DNA of 43,855 bases from Clostridiales bacterium (GCA_027365485.1 DAHXNH010000286.1:1-43855); one strand, 5' to 3'; shown: positions 32,620 to 41,604, counted from the first letter of the stretch. The notes: generated from the sequence alone by a model not told the origin. A program made the numbers and translations.

Positions 32620-35059
32620 TGAGGCGAATCGCGAGCGTATTGCTCAAGATTTCAGTACGAACTTGGTAGTCGAGGCGGGAGCCGGGACGGGGAAGACCAC
32701 GCTGTTAGTGGAGCGGGCGTTCCGAGCCATTGTCGCGGAAGGCATGAGAGTGGACCAACTGGTCCTTGTCACTTTTATGGAACGTGCGGCCGAAGAGATT
32801 CAGGAACGATTATCAGCCCGTCTGCAGTCGGCCATAACCCAGGGGTCGGGCTTGCCCAAGGCGCGAAGCCAATCGGCATTGGCTCATTTAGATCAGGCGG
32901 TGATTACCACCATTCATGGTCTAGGTCAACGCATCATAAGCGAATTTGCGGTAGAAGCGGGAGTGCCGATTGGATTTCGGGTGTTAGACGGCTATGACCA
33001 GAGTCGACTGTGGTCCGAATGTTGGCAGGGATGGCTAAGAGGCGTTCAACACTCCAAGGCCCACGAGATCGTGCATACGCTCTTGGTGTTGGGAGAGAGC
33101 GTGGACACATTGAAGGACATGGCTCGCGAGGCGACGGAGTGGGACGAAATCTGGGAGATAAAGGCACCTGGGGTCGACATTGGAGCATTCTTCAGCGAAT
33201 GGTACGCCCGCTTTCAGGAGTGGTATCAATTCTCTCAGAGCGCGGCCCTAGATGACGATCCGGGACGCGTCCAAGTTAAGACGCTGATAGAACACTTAGC
33301 CTTCGTCTGCGCGATGGATCCCTCCACAAAGTCCCGGGCACTCATCGCTTGGACGCTTTCCCTATCTGCCAAGGGCAATCAAAAGAATTGGCGGCCCAAG
33401 GGTACGCTCAAGATGCAAAAAGAACTCATACGAGGCTTTCAAGACGTTTTGCACGCCACTCAAGAAGGCTATGCCGCTCATCTTTTGGAACAATGGCTGA
33501 ACACCATTCGCTTGGACTTAATTCCTTTTTGGAAAGCCTACCGTTGGCAACGGGGACAACTGGCGTTTGACGATTTGCTCCGAGAGACCAGGAACTTACT
33601 TAGACATCATCCAGAGGTGCGCCAAACCCTATATCAACGTTGGCGTTTGATCTTGGTCGACGAGTTTCAAGATACCGATCCCACGCAAAGCGAGATCCTC
33701 TTTCGCCTGGCCGGCGATCCGAATCAGAGCGATTGGCAAACATCGGAGTTGCCTCCGGGTCGTCTGTTTTTGGTTGGTGACGTTAAGCAATCAATCTATC
33801 GATTTCGAGGGGCCGACGTGCAGACCTTTCAAGCCATGCGCCAAAAGGTGGTTCGAGATGGCGGAGCGGTGTTAAAAGTTAAGCAAAACTTTCGTTCGGA
33901 GGCGGGGATTCTTGACGTCGTAAACCAAATTTTTCGGGAACGGATGCCGGACCAACCCGATGTTGAACGACCGTACCTCGCGATTTACGATCCTCTGGTG
34001 GCGTCTCGAAACCATGGAAATCAGAAGCGGGTTTCGATTCGGATCGCTCCCGGGGCGGGCACGGCAGACCTGCGTCGTCAAGCCGAAGCCCAAGAAACTG
34101 TCGAGGTGATTGCCCAAGCTATCTCCGAGGGTTGGCCAATTTGGGATCCGCGCACCGAAACGGAGCGCCGGTTGCAGTACCGAGACATCGCCATTTTAAT
34201 GCCTAATCGCACCGGAATCGACTGGTATCGCGACTTATTTATCGAACGCGGCATCCCGCTAGCCAGTTTGGGTGGCGTGGGGTTTTTTCGTCAAGATGAG
34301 ATTAGAGGGTTTTCTTCGGTGCTGTCGCTCTTGTCTGATCCAGACGATGAAGTGGCCTGGCTGGCGTTTTTTTTGTCCCCGTGGGTGGGTGCTAGTCACG
34401 CTGAGGTCGAGGCCTATCGCGAAGCCGGAGGCGCCTTCGGCCCCTCGGGTGAGCGAGTGTCGGGCACTCTGGGACAATGGGGCCAAATCCTTCTTGAATG
34501 GCTGATGCGGCGCGAAGAATGGCTCCCGGTAGATGTCTTTGATGCCCTAAGCCGGGTCTCGGGCCTCCTTCCCTTTCTTCACGCCCAAGGCGATCGCCAA
34601 GCCCTGGCAAATTTGGCCAAACTTCGCGAGATGGCTAGAATGCACGGTCAAAGCTGGGGGTTTCGGGAATTCGCCGATTGGCTCAGCGACCGAGTGGAGT
34701 CTGGTGAAAACGAGAGTGAAGGCGTAGTGGAAGACCTTGGAGACGCGGTGCAGCTTTCCACCGTTCATCAAGCCAAAGGTCTAGAATGGCCAATGTGCAT
34801 CGTCACGAATTGGCATCTCGAATTCCATCCACCCCAGCATATACTTCGCGATGCGGAACGTCGGGTAGTGGGCTGGCGCACTCGCTATTTTAATAGCCCG
34901 CAATATGAGGCCTTGAAAATGGACGCCCAGGATCGCGAACTGGCTGAGCGTTCGCGTCTCCTATACGTGGCTCTGACCCGGCCCCGTGATTACTTGGTGG
35001 TTATCGAGAGATTTAATGAAAAGACTGGGTCGGGCTTGAGCCTTCATCCAGATGTTTGA
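32600..35059 (+). CDS. addA: UvrD/AddA-type helicase without nuclease domain
   Basis: A superfamily 1 helicase of 819 residues with all motifs: Walker A VEAGAGTGKTTLL, Ia LVTFMERAAEEI, Walker B ILVDEFQDTDPTQ, III FLVGDVKQSIYRFRGAD, IV KQNFRSEAGI, V LSTVHQAKGLEWP and VI RLLYVALTRPRDYL. It pairs with the AddB-like nuclease upstream. Bacillus AddA has about 1,230 residues and carries a C-terminal nuclease domain. This protein ends about 30 residues after motif VI, so that domain is missing. The complex would then have only the AddB-type nuclease. The name addA is by position and motifs. No frameshifted nuclease sequence was recognised downstream. Confidence 0.82.
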   Translation: MKMIVSDEANRERIAQDFSTNLVVEAGAGTGKTTLLVERAFRAIVAEGMRVDQLVLVTFMERAAEEIQERLSARLQSAITQGSGLPKARSQSALAHLDQAVITTIHGLGQRIISEFAVEAGVPIGFRVLDGYDQSRLWSECWQGWLRGVQHSKAHEIVHTLLVLGESVDTLKDMAREATEWDEIWEIKAPGVDIGAFFSEWYARFQEWYQFSQSAALDDDPGRVQVKTLIEHLAFVCAMDPSTKSRALIAWTLSLSAKGNQKNWRPKGTLKMQKELIRGFQDVLHATQEGYAAHLLEQWLNTIRLDLIPFWKAYRWQRGQLAFDDLLRETRNLLRHHPEVRQTLYQRWRLILVDEFQDTDPTQSEILFRLAGDPNQSDWQTSELPPGRLFLVGDVKQSIYRFRGADVQTFQAMRQKVVRDGGAVLKVKQNFRSEAGILDVVNQIFRERMPDQPDVERPYLAIYDPLVASRNHGNQKRVSIRIAPGAGTADLRRQAEAQETVEVIAQAISEGWPIWDPRTETERRLQYRDIAILMPNRTGIDWYRDLFIERGIPLASLGGVGFFRQDEIRGFSSVLSLLSDPDDEVAWLAFFLSPWVGASHAEVEAYREAGGAFGPSGERVSGTLGQWGQILLEWLMRREEWLPVDVFDALSRVSGLLPFLHAQGDRQALANLAKLREMARMHGQSWGFREFADWLSDRVESGENESEGVVEDLGDAVQLSTVHQAKGLEWPMCIVTNWHLEFHPPQHILRDAERRVVGWRTRYFNSPQYEALKMDAQDRELAERSRLLYVALTRPRDYLVVIERFNEKTGSGLSLHPDV

Positions 35060-35619
35060 AAAGGGACCTGGGAGAAGGCTTTCGGGTGGTCACTAAGGGA
35101 CGAAAATGGGTGGCCGTAGTGATCCCAAGTGGCGCATCGGAGACTTTAGGTGCTGGGATCCGATCCGGAACGCTCGCGGGTGCCATCCTTGGGAAGTGTC
35201 GGCCGGGTGGGTCGGATAGACGGAGGCCCTAGAGAATGGGTGCAAAACCCGACCAATGGCCTTTCGGGGATCGAAACCGCGCGGGTTTCAGGATTCTCGA
35301 TCCCTTCGTTTTAAGACTGATGCACCCATATCTAGGATATGTCAGCAGCGGAGAGCGGACAGCCCTGTGGACCAATATTTTTTGCGCTTTGGACCCCGGC
35401 GCCTTTAGCATAAAACACCCAGACGCTTTGCTTATCCAGGACTCGCCTTCCTGTCTTCAAACTGGCTGAGCCGTTCTAGCGAAGGCAATTTCGAAAGGCT
35501 TGGCCGCATGAAGGCAGGGCTTTGGTCTTCGATCCTACCGTCATGGTTGGCTGGTAGAACGGTTCTGCCATAGGCATGACGCCCGTCCGTTCAACATATG
35601 GGTCGATGGGGGGATACGC
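35060..35619. other. Intergenic with dispersed element copy C
   Basis: About 560 bases. Contains the third copy of the 110-bp element (35227-35336) and a weak long-range inverted repeat (CCGTTCTA 35471-35478 with TAGAACGG 35555-35562). The rest shows no gene or promoter I can support. Confidence 0.5.
35227..35336 (+). repeat. Dispersed 110-bp element, copy C
   Basis: Best copy for structure. Terminal arms CCCTAGAGAATGGGTGCA (35227-35244) and TGCACCCATATCTAGG (35321-35336) pair almost throughout. AAACCCG (35245-35251) pairs with CGGGTTT (35282-35288). GGGATCGA (35267-35274) pairs with TCGATCCC (35297-35304). The two inner pairings interleave. Confidence 0.78.
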
Positions 35620-36618
35620 ATGAGCGGACGGTGCCAACTGATGACGGTGATTTTGGCCATGATTTTAGCGATGGGCGTTTTTGTTTCCGGATTTAGGCGG
35701 ATTTCTCATTTTCGGCCGGGACCAGCTCGACTAATGTGGTCGTTGCGCTTCGGGTCGGGACCGTCGAGTGTCGGTAAAGATCGTGGGTTAGATGGGAAGG
35801 AATATGGACCGCTCGCGTTTTCCGTCAGCCAAAGCCAGCGCCATCCTGTCCTCTGGATTGCCGACACCTATCACTTTCGAGTGCTGCGTATTTCGGGTCA
35901 TCAGAGCACCAGTGTTGACGTACCTCAGAGTTTTTTAGAAGATCTTTGTCTCGCGGATCAACAGAAGGTGTTTTTGGCGAACAATCAAGGCGCTCGGGTG
36001 CTTCGCGTGAGGGCTGGCCACGCCAGCGTCGCAATTCATCTTGGTGAACCCCTTCCGGGCTATACCAAGTCCATTTGGAGCTTGACCGCAGATGGGGGCT
36101 CAAGCTTATGGGTGGAGTGGGTGCGGATCGGACGGGGAAGTATTTATAGTGAAGTCGACCGTTACCCTTTAATTGGCGGAGACACGCGGGAGCGGGTGCT
36201 TAAGCAAAAAACGCTAGGATGGATGGCGGTCTCTCCGCAAAACAACCAGCTGTATATTCAGCCGCTTTGGGACCAACAGGGCCCGCTTGTGGTGCATGTC
36301 TATGCCTCCGACGGGATCTTTCGTCGGACGCTCCACTTGCCAATGCCTTCAAGTTCGGGAACCGCCCAATTGCTTGGGGTGGATGCGCTAGGCAACCTGT
36401 ATGTCGATCTCCATGGGCAAAATTTGATCCGGGTGTTTAGGCCGAATGGGCGGATTAAAGCCAGCATTCACATCCCGGCTTCGCCTATCCAGTCTTGGAT
36501 TCCGGGATATGTGGAACCGGATGGCACCTTATATGTCATGGATTCCACGGCTCAACGATTTCGGGTCTTGCGATATCGCTGGCACGAGACTCGGATATGG
36601 TCATGGCGCCTTCCCTAG
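35620..36618 (+). CDS. Membrane-anchored or secreted beta-propeller-like protein
   Basis: A 332-residue protein with an N-terminal hydrophobic segment (MTVILAMILAMGVFVSGF), so it is exported or anchored. The rest has repeated units of about 40-45 residues with W/Y-aromatic and Asp-rich turns (VLWIADTYHFRVLRI, VFLANNQGARVLRV, LYVDLHGQNLIRVF, LYVMDSTAQRFRVL), like an NHL or YVTN beta-propeller. No catalytic motif is evident, so a binding role is likely. ATG 35620 follows GGGGG with suitable spacing. It is convergent with the GT51 gene. Partner and function unknown. Confidence 0.72.
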   Translation: MSGRCQLMTVILAMILAMGVFVSGFRRISHFRPGPARLMWSLRFGSGPSSVGKDRGLDGKEYGPLAFSVSQSQRHPVLWIADTYHFRVLRISGHQSTSVDVPQSFLEDLCLADQQKVFLANNQGARVLRVRAGHASVAIHLGEPLPGYTKSIWSLTADGGSSLWVEWVRIGRGSIYSEVDRYPLIGGDTRERVLKQKTLGWMAVSPQNNQLYIQPLWDQQGPLVVHVYASDGIFRRTLHLPMPSSSGTAQLLGVDALGNLYVDLHGQNLIRVFRPNGRIKASIHIPASPIQSWIPGYVEPDGTLYVMDSTAQRFRVLRYRWHETRIWSWRLP

Positions 36619-36665
36619 TCGAGTGAACGAAGGAAGGTCAGTCTAAATGGGGAGCGATCAAAGGC

Positions 36666-37442
36666 CTAGCGCAGTGGGAGGGGTTGGCGATAGGCGTTGT
36701 TAGCTTGAGCTTGACTAATCACCCCGGTTACAACCATTCGGCCGAGCACTTCGCGTTGACGAAGTTTGGCCAGAGGCAGATGGTTCAGAGGGTCAAAGGC
36801 GCTCGGGGATTGAGGCAGACCGGCCAACAAGGATCCTTCGGCTAAGGTTAGGCGGGACGCGGGCACGCCGAAGTAGCGTTCGGATGCGGTGTTGATGCCA
36901 TAGGCACCATCGCCCAAGTAGACTTCGTTCACGTACATGGTCAGCACCTGGGTTTTGGAATACAGTGCAGCGGTGTAAAGAGAAAGCACAGTGCCTGTGA
37001 ACTTGCGCTCTAGGGTTTTTTTGGGACTCAAGAGCAAATCGCGAACCAACTCCTGGGTCAGAGTAGAGCCTCCTTCGGCAAATCGTCGGCTGCGTATGTC
37101 CACCCAGATGGCGCGGAGCGTGCCCTCGAAAGAAACGCCCCAGTTGGTGTAAAAGGATTCATCTTCAGTCGCGATCAAAGCTTGGGTAAACCACGGAGAA
37201 ACCGCTGACAGGCGTACCCATGTGCCGCCATGCTCAGAATTTCGTCGTTGAGCCAGCTGCGGCAAGGCCATTAAATCGGTGGCGTAGCGCACACCAATCA
37301 CGATGCTGACAGCAATCAATGACAGCGCTAACACCATGATGACGATAGCGGTCTTCTTTAATCGATGGGACTTGGGAGGGGCTTTGGACCCGCCGGCATG
37401 CCTTTTCGTGGTGCTTTCCTGGTGTTTTCGTGCGACCGTCAT
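36666..37442 (-). CDS. Monofunctional peptidoglycan glycosyltransferase (GT51)
   Basis: A 258-residue membrane enzyme that polymerises lipid II into glycan strands. A basic N-terminus precedes one membrane helix (TAIVIMVLALSLIAVSIVIG). GT51 motifs are present: TEDESFYTNWGVSFEG (catalytic Glu of ED-x-x-F; the usual His is Asn here), GGSTLTQELVRDLLL, RKFTGTVLSLYT and NEVYLGDGAYGINTASERYFG. There is no transpeptidase domain, so it is a monofunctional (MtgA-like) or truncated class A PBP type. ATG 37442 has AGGAGG ten bases upstream. No partner genes adjacent. Confidence 0.88.
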   Translation of the reverse strand: MTVARKHQESTTKRHAGGSKAPPKSHRLKKTAIVIMVLALSLIAVSIVIGVRYATDLMALPQLAQRRNSEHGGTWVRLSAVSPWFTQALIATEDESFYTNWGVSFEGTLRAIWVDIRSRRFAEGGSTLTQELVRDLLLSPKKTLERKFTGTVLSLYTAALYSKTQVLTMYVNEVYLGDGAYGINTASERYFGVPASRLTLAEGSLLAGLPQSPSAFDPLNHLPLAKLRQREVLGRMVVTGVISQAQANNAYRQPLPLR

Positions 37443-37609
37443 AGGGATTTCGCCTCCTAAGGATCGAGTGTACTCGAATTTCGTGAAGATAATATGAAAG
37501 AAACTGGAATGTTCATGGCATCGTGAGCGCCTTAAGGCAAGTCGCCTCCCCCATAATCTAGTCGCACTCAGTCAAAAAGGGTACACTATCGGTAAGAGGT
37601 GATGCACTG

Positions 37610-37855
37610 ATGGCCAAAGTGGTGGTCTATACTCAGCCTGGGTGTGGCGCATGTCGGGCGGAGAAAGCGTGGCTTTTAGACAAAGGTGTGGAGTACGAAG
37701 ACAAAGATATTCGCAAGGATCCGAAGTGGCTGGAAGAACTGGTGGAACTAGGCTCTCGGGGCACGCCCACCACAATTATTGAACACGACGGTCAGGAGCG
37801 TCAGGTGTTGATCGGGTTTGATGCCGCCAAGATGACCAAGGCGTTAGCCCTCTGA
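37610..37855 (+). CDS. Glutaredoxin-like (NrdH/Grx family) protein
   Basis: An 81-residue thioredoxin-fold protein with a CGAC active site (YTQPGCGACRAEKAWL). The cis-Pro segment is GTPTTII, and an acidic KDPKWLEEL helix lies between them. It may reduce disulfides in ribonucleotide reductase or other targets. ATG 37610 is preceded by AGAGGTG. It stands alone between divergent and co-directional neighbours, with no nrd gene nearby to settle its role. The CxxC variant is CGAC rather than CVQC (NrdH) or CPYC (Grx). Confidence 0.85.
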   Translation: MAKVVVYTQPGCGACRAEKAWLLDKGVEYEDKDIRKDPKWLEELVELGSRGTPTTIIEHDGQERQVLIGFDAAKMTKALAL

Positions 37856-37944
37856 TTAGGAGATCGAGCATTCTACGCCGGCGGCGGTGTTGGTCGGTTC
37901 GTTGGCGGGCAATTCGTGTAAGCGAGGGTTTGAGGAGGGTGTGA

Positions 37945-39111
37945 ATGCTTGCTATTGTAGGTGGAAGGCTAGAGACGATTTCTCACGGGGCTATAGCTAA
38001 TGGCACGGTCTTGGTGAACGACCAGGGAATGATCTCCGCGGTCGGCAGCGAAGTCATCGTGCCGAGTGGAGCTCGGGTGATTGATGCTCACGGGCAGTAT
38101 GTTTTGCCGGGATTCATTGATACGCACACTCACCTTGGAGTGCATGTTGACGGCCAGGGATGGGAGGGTAGCGATGTCAATGAGATGACGAGCCCGACTA
38201 CGCCCGGCGTGCGGGCGCTGGACGGATTTCATCGCGATGATCCCGCGCTGAAAGATGCGCTTGCTGGCGGGATTACCACTGCCTGGGTGACCCCGGGGAG
38301 TGGCAATGTCATTGGCGGCCAGGGGGCAACGATTCGACTCTTTGGCCGTTCGATGGCAGATATGGTGTTGAAAGCACCATCGGGCATGAAAAGTGCGATG
38401 GGTGAAAACCCCAAACGGGTTTATGGCAAGGACGGCAAATTTCCCCAGACGCGCCTCGGCATCGCCAAGGCGCTCCGTCAAGCATTGGTCGATGCTGACA
38501 ATTATCGCAACCGTCGCGCACGCGATGCGATGTCTGATCGCAATTTAGACCACGAAGCGTTAGCTTTAGTCCTAGACCGGCAAATTCCGCTGAGAACGCA
38601 TGCCCATTTGGCCGACGATATTCGGACCGCGCTAGCGATCGGGCGGGAGTTTTCCCTGCGCCAAGTGATCGAACACGGCACTGAAGCGGACCGTGTGATC
38701 GATTTGCTGCTTGAGTACGGAGTGGCGGTTTCTTGGGGACCAGCCTTGGTTTCTCGAGTCAAGGTCGAGGTGGCCGCTCGCAGTTTTCGCGTGGCTGGAA
38801 TCTTATCGCGGGCTGGGGTTAAGGTATCGATTATTACCGACCATCCGGTCGTGCCCATCCCCTATCTGGTCGTGAGTGCGGCTTTGGCTGTACGCGAGGG
38901 GATGGAGGAAGCGAAAGCTTTGAGTGCCATTACGCTGACGGCTGCCGAAATCAACGGTGTAGCTGACCGCGTAGGGTCGATTGAAGTGGGCAAGGACGCC
39001 GACCTCGTCATCTGGACCGGACACCCGTTCGAGATTCGGAGTGTAGTGGACAAGACCCTGATCAAAGGGGTCGTCGCCTACGACCGTAATGAGGACGAGG
39101 ATCGGCCTTGA
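37945..39111 (+). CDS. Amidohydrolase-superfamily enzyme (imidazolonepropionase-like)
   Basis: A 388-residue metal-dependent hydrolase. HxH metal ligands are in IDTHTHLGVH. Further ligands are suggested by RTHAHLADDI, VIEHGTEADR and IITDHPVVP (Asp). It ends with the usual IEVGKDADLVIWTGHPFE strand. It belongs to the broad imidazolonepropionase-like group found at the head of folate clusters in some Bacillota; a folate-related role is only inferred from position. ATG 37945 has GAGGAGG upstream. The TGA stop overlaps the ATG of folP, so the genes are coupled. Substrate unknown. Confidence 0.85.
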   Translation: MLAIVGGRLETISHGAIANGTVLVNDQGMISAVGSEVIVPSGARVIDAHGQYVLPGFIDTHTHLGVHVDGQGWEGSDVNEMTSPTTPGVRALDGFHRDDPALKDALAGGITTAWVTPGSGNVIGGQGATIRLFGRSMADMVLKAPSGMKSAMGENPKRVYGKDGKFPQTRLGIAKALRQALVDADNYRNRRARDAMSDRNLDHEALALVLDRQIPLRTHAHLADDIRTALAIGREFSLRQVIEHGTEADRVIDLLLEYGVAVSWGPALVSRVKVEVAARSFRVAGILSRAGVKVSIITDHPVVPIPYLVVSAALAVREGMEEAKALSAITLTAAEINGVADRVGSIEVGKDADLVIWTGHPFEIRSVVDKTLIKGVVAYDRNEDEDRP

Positions 39112-39953
39112 TGAAGCAGAGCGTCGTTCGTTCGTTTCAGATGGGCGCTGGCACGTGGCAGTTTGGGTCCAGGACGTATGTGATGGGCATCCTGAATGTC
39201 ACTCCGGATTCCTTTTCGGACGGCGGGCGTTATCTCGAACCTGAGGCCGCTCTGGCCCAGGCAGAGAATTTAGTCAGCCAAGGCGCCGATGTCCTAGACG
39301 TGGGCGCAGAGTCTACCCGTCCCGGCTATGTGCCGATTCCCTGGGAGACCGAATGGAAACGGTTGGAGCCGGTATTGCGCTTGTTGTTGAAAACCGTAAA
39401 GGTTCCCATTTCCGTCGATACCCAAAAGGCCGAGATCGCGGAGCGAGCGATTTTGCTGGGAGCATCGATCATTAACGATGTCAGCGGACTGGCCGATGCC
39501 AAAATGATGCGAGTTCTGGCGGCAAGTCAAGTCGGTTACGTCTTGATGTATAATCAGCGCAAGGAAATCTCAAACGATCTCTCGTCCGTCGACATCCGGC
39601 TCTGGTTACTTCAGCGTTTGACGGAAATGGATGCGGCTGGAACTTCTCCTGAGCGCGTATTGGTTGATCCCGGGTTGGGGTTTGCCTACGGAATCGAGAC
39701 CAACTGGTCCGTCTTGAGAAACTTAGAGGAGCTTGTGGGACTGGGAGCCGGATTGTTAGTGGGGCCTAGTCGAAAGCGTTTTTTGGGCCAGGTGATTCAC
39801 CGAGCGGATGGCGAGCGCGACTCGGCCACCGCAGCACTTTCGGCGCTCTTGGTGAACAAAGGGGTAGACGTGATTCGCGTGCATCGGGCATCTATGGTTA
39901 AAGACGCGATTAATGTCGCCGATCGCTTGCTGAGGGGGTATTCCCATGGCTGA
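39111..39953 (+). CDS. folP: Dihydropteroate synthase
   Basis: Joins 6-hydroxymethyl-dihydropterin pyrophosphate with p-aminobenzoate. Motifs: MGILNVTPDSFSDGG, DVGAESTRPGY, ISVDTQKAE, IINDVSG, VDPGLGFAYG, VGPSRKRFLG and the C-terminal VIRVHRASMVKDAI. The usual His-containing loop near residue 150 (typically MHM-x-G-x-P) reads LMYNQRKEIS here, a substitution in a sulfonamide-relevant loop. The ATG overlaps the stop of the amidohydrolase; TTG 39108 is an alternative. The end overlaps folB. Confidence 0.94.
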   Translation: MKQSVVRSFQMGAGTWQFGSRTYVMGILNVTPDSFSDGGRYLEPEAALAQAENLVSQGADVLDVGAESTRPGYVPIPWETEWKRLEPVLRLLLKTVKVPISVDTQKAEIAERAILLGASIINDVSGLADAKMMRVLAASQVGYVLMYNQRKEISNDLSSVDIRLWLLQRLTEMDAAGTSPERVLVDPGLGFAYGIETNWSVLRNLEELVGLGAGLLVGPSRKRFLGQVIHRADGERDSATAALSALLVNKGVDVIRVHRASMVKDAINVADRLLRGYSHG

Positions 39954-40305
39954 TCGGGTCCGATTAGTCGGGTTGCGCTTTCAAGCATGTCATGGGGCCC
40001 TGCCCCACGAAAGGGAGGTCCCTCAGGGATTTGAGGTCGATGTGGAGATGACGTGTGATCTTAGTCGGGCGGGAGCCAGTGACTGCCTGGAAGATACGGT
40101 CAATTATGGCGCGGTGGCTGAGGTGGTCCGGCAAGTGATGGAGGCCGCACCGGTCGCTCTTTTGGAGCGGTTGGCGACCTTGGTGGCACAAAATGTTTTG
40201 GGGCTTTCCGGCGTGCTCTCGGTCTCAGTCCGGGTTCGCAAGATGGCTCCACCTCTTGCTGTCGGAGGGGGATATGCAGAAGTGGAAGTCGTGCGCGATG
40301 GTTGA
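39946..40305 (+). CDS. folB: Dihydroneopterin aldolase
   Basis: Converts 7,8-dihydroneopterin to 6-hydroxymethyl-dihydropterin and glycolaldehyde. The 119-residue protein has CHGALPHEREVPQGFEVDVE, TVNYGAVAEVV and RVRKMAPPLAV, including the catalytic Lys region. Its ATG overlaps folP, and its last codons overlap folK by eight bases. Confidence 0.93.
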   Translation: MADRVRLVGLRFQACHGALPHEREVPQGFEVDVEMTCDLSRAGASDCLEDTVNYGAVAEVVRQVMEAAPVALLERLATLVAQNVLGLSGVLSVSVRVRKMAPPLAVGGGYAEVEVVRDG

Positions 40306-40810
40306 CGCATATATTGGGCTGGGCTCCAATTTGGGCAACCGCCGCGGTTGGTTGGTCAGCGCTATTCTCCAACTGCAACCGCTGGGAACGTTAGTCGCTG
40401 TCTCGTCCCTGTGGGAGTCCGAGCCGATAGGCGGGCCTCAGCAGCAGGGATGGTATCTCAATATGGTGGCGCGTCTTTGTACACCGCTTGCGGCCCACCC
40501 GCTATTAGACGCGCTGTTTGCCATCGAACAGAACTTGGGTCGAGTGCGAACCATCAAAAACGGTCCGCGCACCATCGACTTAGATTTGTTGCTGTGGGGG
40601 AATTTAACCCTCCAGGATGACCGACTCATCTTGCCACATCCGCGCATGGCAGCCCGTCGATTCGTAATCGAGCCCTTGGCTGAAGTGCACCCTAATCCCC
40701 AAGCCATCGTCGGCATGGATTTTTATCGCGCTGTGGACCAAGTCAAAGATCAGCGTCTCTATTGCCTGGGGTCTATTGACGACGGATCGCCCATGGACCA
40801 AAGCCTATGA
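40298..40810 (+). CDS. folK: 6-Hydroxymethyl-dihydropterin pyrophosphokinase
   Basis: Transfers pyrophosphate from ATP to the pterin. The 170-residue protein has YIGLGSNLGNRRGWL, ESEPIGGPQQQGWYLNMV, GPRTIDLDLLLWG (metal-binding Asp pair) and LPHPRMAARRFVIEPL. ATG 40298 lies inside the 3' end of folB, and its own stop overlaps birA by four bases (ATGA). Confidence 0.94.
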   Translation: MVDAYIGLGSNLGNRRGWLVSAILQLQPLGTLVAVSSLWESEPIGGPQQQGWYLNMVARLCTPLAAHPLLDALFAIEQNLGRVRTIKNGPRTIDLDLLLWGNLTLQDDRLILPHPRMAARRFVIEPLAEVHPNPQAIVGMDFYRAVDQVKDQRLYCLGSIDDGSPMDQSL

Positions 40811-41604
40811 ATGCCGCCGACTGGAGTAACGAACTAAGGACTCGGTGGATGGGGCGAGACTTAGAGTATTTTCCGTCCATTGCGTCCACCAATCAATATT
40901 TGAAGGCCCGTCTCGCCGAAGAAAACGTTCCTCTGGGCGCAACCGTCGTGGCCGATGAACAAACCGAAGGTCGAGGCCGGTTGGGTCGACCGTGGTGGTC
41001 GCCTCCGATAGACGGGCTCTATACCTCCTTTTTGGTCTACCCTGGGCGCCAGTTGTCGGGGATCCTCAGCCTGTTGGTAGGAGTGGCGCTATCCGACGCA
41101 ATTAGGCGCGAAACCGGGCTCGATCCGCGATTGAAATGGCCTAACGATGTCTTGGTGTCGCAAAAGAAATGCGCCGGTATTTTAGTGGAAGCGGGTCATA
41201 CGTCCCAGCCTTGGGCGGTGATTGGCATTGGTGTCAACGTGCTCGGCACGATGCCGGACGCATTCGGCAACGCCATCACCTTGGCTACGGCGGCCCAAGG
41301 CGCGGTGGACCGGGTGCAACTTTATGCGCATATGGCTGAACGCCTCGAGTTTTGGTACGAATCCTGGCTGACGGATGGTTCCCTGCCTATCTTGACGGCC
41401 TGGCGCGAGCGTTCTCTCACGCTAAACCAGGCGGTTCAAGTGCAGGAGTCCGGTCATGTGCTGTTCACTGGTCGCGCTCGGGATATTGCGAGCGATGGCG
41501 CTCTGTTGGTTGAAGTCGAGGGACAGCGACTTCGCCGGGTCGAGGCCGGCGAAGTGAGCATCCGCTTTGACAATGGTAGTTATACCCCGGAATCTAGTGG
41601 GTAA
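40807..41604 (+). CDS. birA: Biotin-[acetyl-CoA-carboxylase] ligase (no HTH)
   Basis: Attaches biotin to the carboxylase carrier protein. The 265-residue protein has the ligase core: STNQYLKARL, EGRGRLGRPWWSPP (biotinyl-AMP loop), LKWPNDVLV, KKCAGILVE and IGIGVNVLG. It starts directly with the catalytic domain and lacks the N-terminal winged helix of E. coli BirA, so it should not act as a biotin repressor. The 3' end overlaps the convergent ribH by 11 bases. Confidence 0.93.
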   Translation: MNAADWSNELRTRWMGRDLEYFPSIASTNQYLKARLAEENVPLGATVVADEQTEGRGRLGRPWWSPPIDGLYTSFLVYPGRQLSGILSLLVGVALSDAIRRETGLDPRLKWPNDVLVSQKKCAGILVEAGHTSQPWAVIGIGVNVLGTMPDAFGNAITLATAAQGAVDRVQLYAHMAERLEFWYESWLTDGSLPILTAWRERSLTLNQAVQVQESGHVLFTGRARDIASDGALLVEVEGQRLRRVEAGEVSIRFDNGSYTPESSG

